NCBI RefSeq assembly: GCF_000247695.1
Contig: NW_004624732.1
Span: forward strand, 41,345,039 to 41,409,038
Direction of reading: 5' to 3'
Origin: Heterocephalus glaber
Taxonomy: Eukaryota > Chordata > Mammalia > Rodentia > Bathyergidae
Length of the DNA stretch: 64,000 nucleotides
Part shown: positions 61,040 to 64,000 of the stretch, in pieces
How the letters are laid out: the number at the start of each line of letters is the position of its first letter
Position numbering within the stretch: position 1 is the first letter of the stretch
Translations under genes and position numbers: made by a program
Notes under the pieces: generated by a model
The model's database searches: none
Seen by the model: only the letters and a program-made list of their open reading frames with translations
What the model was told of the DNA's origin: nothing

Positions 61040-61345
61040 CATACTGTATTTTGCCTGAAGACTGATCATGTATGATATGTGATTAAAATTACTTATTACA
61101 CTTAGCATTATGCTCTCAAGTTGCATCCATTTACCTAAAAATGGCCTAAAATTCATTTTTCTTATGGCAGTGTGGCACTTCATTGTATATAAATACTATA
61201 TCTTTCTTACCCAATAAGTCAGACACCCAAGCCCAAATTGCATAGTTTCTCTCATACAAGGAAAAATGTGTGTGTGGTTCTGGAGAGAGAGAGAGAGAGA
61301 GAGAGAGAGCAAAATAGAAAAGGGATAAATAGAAAGTAGCAAGAA
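61040..61345 (+). mobile_element. old L1 3' end with inverted 5' part
   Basis: 61040-61217 holds the end of ORF2 in antisense ('ctcaagttgcatccatttacctaaaaatggcc', 'cagtgtggcacttcattgtat'). From about 61218, 'cagacacccaagcccaaattgcatagtttctctcataca' is the adjoining part in sense, followed by a GA tract. The switch of strand within neighbouring parts of one element again fits twin priming. I could not find target duplications, so it is older than the other three. Confidence 0.65.
61283..61309. repeat. (GA)n microsatellite
   Basis: About 13 uninterrupted GA units inside the L1 3' UTR remnant. Confidence 0.95.
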
Positions 61346-62865
61346 GTTCAAATGTTTCCCCAAATTACATATTCTGTTGTTTTAAAAATATTTAATATAT
61401 ATATGCTAATTTGTTTCATTTATGCTAATATTTTATCTTACTTCTTTGAAAAGAAAATTTGTGTTAGCTGTTTCCATTATGCAAGAATCTTTCTGTTTTA
61501 TATCTAGTACTAACTACTTGAAAAATAATAATACACAGTGTAATAACTGTTGTTTTTTTTTAACTATTTGGTTACAAATTTTTTTCCATAAACTAAAAAT
61601 AAAGAAATAAAATTACTGATTTAATCAAAATTTTATGTGTATAATTTTAATATTTTTCATCTCTTAAAGGAAAAAAATAGAATTTCCATCATTAACAAGT
61701 TCTTACTGGAATTACCCTCTTTCTCTTTATTCTTTCTGTACTTGCCATTATTTTGACAATTTTTCATATTTTATCCTTTGGTATATCTGTTTGTGTATAA
61801 TTTTTCTCCCCCTGATAAAAATGTACCTTCTAAAGAAGTAAAATTTTTCTTTCCATATCTTTTGAGTTGTATGTTTATGTGAACATACAGAAGTACACCT
61901 CTATTTTTTTTCCACAAGGAAATAGCTAGCTCATTGACTTACACTCAACAGATAGTGCTTAACAATATTAGCTGTGTTGAAACTGCCTTCCTGTACTTAA
62001 TATAACAGAAAATAAGCACTTAAAGCTTATAAAAAAACAAGCCTATAAAAACATGCTTTTTTAGAATCCATGTTGTTTGACAAGAAACCACCTTTATTTT
62101 TCTCAACACTAAGGCATTATCACAGATAAAACCTTCTCAGCTTTAATGCACCCATAATCTTATTCTATTTTATGTGCAAATGCTTTTGGTCTCATCTTTG
62201 TTTCCTGTGATATGAAATAAAGGACAAAACTTTACCATCTATCATCACCATGTACTACACACTCTAATAGAAAAAAATTCACATACTTAGAAATTATTCT
62301 GCAATCAAAATTGGAATTCTTATCTTGTTTTCAGAGGTTAAAAATTTAGGTCTCCATTGGACTTCTTACCCTGGTCATCTATAGTGCTCGTGATGTTTTA
62401 AAATAGATCCCATTTTAGGGTTTAAACATACAAAAATCTGAGTACAATTAAAATACTATCCTGTTTTTTCTCACAAAGAGAGACAGATGTGTAGATAGGC
62501 AGTACAACATGACAACTGACACTCTAACTTTTATTGTTACATACTGTTGGAGAAGAGAGATCATACTCTTGTGATGGCTAAAAATGGTCTCAGAGAGGTG
62601 TAGAGTTTTAAAATAAATACTGAAAAATTCTTAAGATTTCGCAAGTATGACTGGAGAGAGCCAGGTAGGAGAAAGAAAAAAAATTCAGGGAAGAAGAACG
62701 AGTATAGGCATGAATGTAAGGAAGTATATAATACATTGAGGGACTGTGACCAAATAAGAGCTGGCACCACATAAAAGAAGGATATTTTGTAGGATAAATC
62801 AGAGATGGAGCGGAAAACTCAGATGAGAATATAGACTGTGAAACTACGTGGAAGTTGCTAAGGGA
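61345..62865. other. unique AT-rich non-coding DNA
   Basis: No gene or clear repeat. Open frames of 60-70 codons are chance. Confidence 0.5.
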
Positions 62866-62869
62866 GTAC

Positions 62870-63302
62870 AGCAGACTGACATTGCTGGCTTCCAGTGAAT
62901 CATGCCTCTCAGGACTGTTACACTCATATGGTCTCCTCCCAATAGGTTCCTCCTAAGCTTAGAACCCTAGGTTTAGCCATGTGACCTACATTTGGTTTGG
63001 GGCCACCAAACGTGAAATAACAGATGACAAATGCATGTCCATTTGGGTTTGTCTCTTAGAAACTAGTTTTAATTTAAGATGCCCAGGATGGTTCTCCTTG
63101 AAGAGGTGAAAATAAAATGGAAAGAAATGCCAAGCCATCCTTGCATCTCAGCTGAGATAGTTCTCTTCTTATCTGTCCAATGAATATGGTACATAAGCCT
63201 GACATTGTGAAAAAAGCTTAAAAACTGCCCAAGCAATCCCTGAAGTCACACATTTTTGTAGTATTTTGTTATGCAACAATACACAACTAATATAGAGGTT
63301 GC
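62870..63302 (+). mobile_element. LTR-like interspersed repeat
   Basis: The start 'gcctctcaggactgttacactcatatggtctcctccc', the middle 'agccatgtgacctacatttggtttggggccaccaaa' and the end 'ttttgtagtattttgttatgcaacaatacacaactaatatag' follow an LTR family with a 'gtttgttacgcagcaata...ctaatacag' end. I cannot name the family with certainty. Confidence 0.55.
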
Positions 63303-63494
63303 CATTGTTCATCTGGGCAATGGACAGACATCAAATCTTGTCTTTTTTTTTAAATGAAGCTGTAATGTGGCAAGAATTGAGTTTGCAAATAGGAATGTTG
63401 GTAGAAATGGTTGATTTCCTGGAGCTGGGGTGAATGGATAAAGAGAAACAAAATGGAAGAACATCTTTGCATTGGGCCAGAAAAAGGATAATGA

Positions 63495-63735
63495 GGACTT
63501 GTGCTAGAGGAGTTGTCAGCAAATGTTTCCTGAAAAGGGTTAAACTATAAATATTTTAGGCTTTTTGAGCCATCACGTCTCCATTGCAATCCTTCAGCTC
63601 TGCTGTTGTATCATGAACGCAGCAATAGAAAATATGTAAATGAATGAGTGCAGCTGCTTTCCCATTTTTTTTTACAAAATAGCCATTGAGTTGTATATGT
63701 ACTGGATCAAAGACAGAGGCAATAGAAATAGAGGA
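63495..63735 (+). mobile_element. hAT-like nonautonomous DNA transposon fragment
   Basis: The stretch 'cctgaaaagggttaaactataaatattttaggctttttgagccatcacgtctccattgcaatccttcagctctgctgttgt' follows a common mammalian hAT-type element ('ttctgtaaagggccagatagtaaatattttaggctttgcgggccat...'). It continues to 'acaaaatagccattgagttgt'. Non-coding. Confidence 0.65.
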
Positions 63736-63738
63736 CAG

Positions 63739-63811
63739 CTAGGGGTACAGCTCAGTGTTAGAACATGTGCTTAGTATGCACAAGGCTGTGGGTTGTATTC
63801 CCTCCAAAAAA
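63739..63811 (+). mobile_element. old ID-type SINE, sense
   Basis: GCTAGGGGTACAGCTCAGTG, then 'ttagaacatgtgcttagtatgcacaaggctgtgggttgtattccctcc' and an A-rich end, is an ID/tRNA-derived body more diverged than the others in the window. The variant of its middle part ('gcttagtatgcacaaggct') differs from the young copies, so it probably belongs to an earlier ID subfamily. Confidence 0.8.
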
Positions 63812-64000
63812 TAGTAACTACAACAGAAAAATACAAGACAAAAAGATTTGTAATTAGACTGAATGTGCTGTGGCCATTGTTGGAAAGAGATGTTTCAACT
63901 ATGACTTATAGCTTAACTAACTGAGCAGATTATACAAGAGGTTACGGCAACTGGAACTGCAGGGAAAAGTAGGCATGTGGTGGATTTTATTTGAGGGAGC

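Noticed and set aside
1..64000. CRISPR array, operon, bacterial promoter or ribosome binding site
   Set aside because: The DNA is plainly mammalian; the only arrays present are microsatellites and AT-rich duplications without spacer structure.

Overview
The window looks like intergenic or intronic DNA from a placental mammal. It is AT-rich, poor in CpG, full of stop codons in all frames, and densely packed with interspersed repeats of mammalian type. The repeat set points to a rodent outside the mouse/rat group: short tRNA-derived ID-type SINEs with A-rich tails, 7SL-derived B1-type SINEs, a B1 monomer fused to an ID-like monomer (B1-dID type), L1 LINEs, old MIR/L2, hAT-Charlie fragments and ERVL-MaLR LTRs. 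The youngest ID copies and the L1 3' end do not look murid; a castorimorph such as beaver is my best guess, held loosely.

I find no intact protein-coding gene, no convincing host exon, no functional RNA gene, no CpG island and no CRISPR or bacterial feature. The longest open frames (about 100-140 codons) look like chance or lie in repeats.

Layout. 1-3.9 kb: unique DNA, an antisense LTR-like repeat, three ID SINEs and an L1 with an inverted 5' part. 5.4-8.7 kb: an old sense L1 covering much of ORF2 and the 3' UTR, broken by an ID SINE at 6.1 kb. 10.9-14.4 kb: a MER5-like DNA transposon, two MaLR-like LTRs, a U2 snRNA fragment and a TG microsatellite. 15.6-17.3 kb: an L1 piece, a B1-type SINE and an LTR piece. 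17.3-22.4 kb: mostly unique, including a stretch that resembles a conserved regulatory element. 22.4-24.8 kb: two LTR-like elements, one running into MaLR internal sequence. 25.8-35.2 kb: B1 and ID SINEs, L2 fragments, a second L1 with inverted 5' part and an old L1. 36.2-36.6 kb: a decayed piece that I read as the C-terminal end of a Penelope-like retroelement with a GIY-YIG endonuclease domain. 38-53.8 kb: old L1 fragments, MIR, a MaLR LTR with an expanded CT tract, MER5, an antisense L1 and a complete B1-dID SINE. 57.6-64 kb: MIR, an AT-rich block with local duplications, two more L1s with inverted parts, an LTR, a hAT-like piece and an old ID SINE.

The most notable items are the Penelope-like fossil, which is unexpected in a mammal and keeps a recognisable protein signature, and the fact that four L1 copies carry the 5' inversion that twin priming leaves, three of them with target-site duplications still visible. 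There is no gene network to describe; the window is a record of successive retroelement insertions. All family names come from memory of consensus sequences without any database search.
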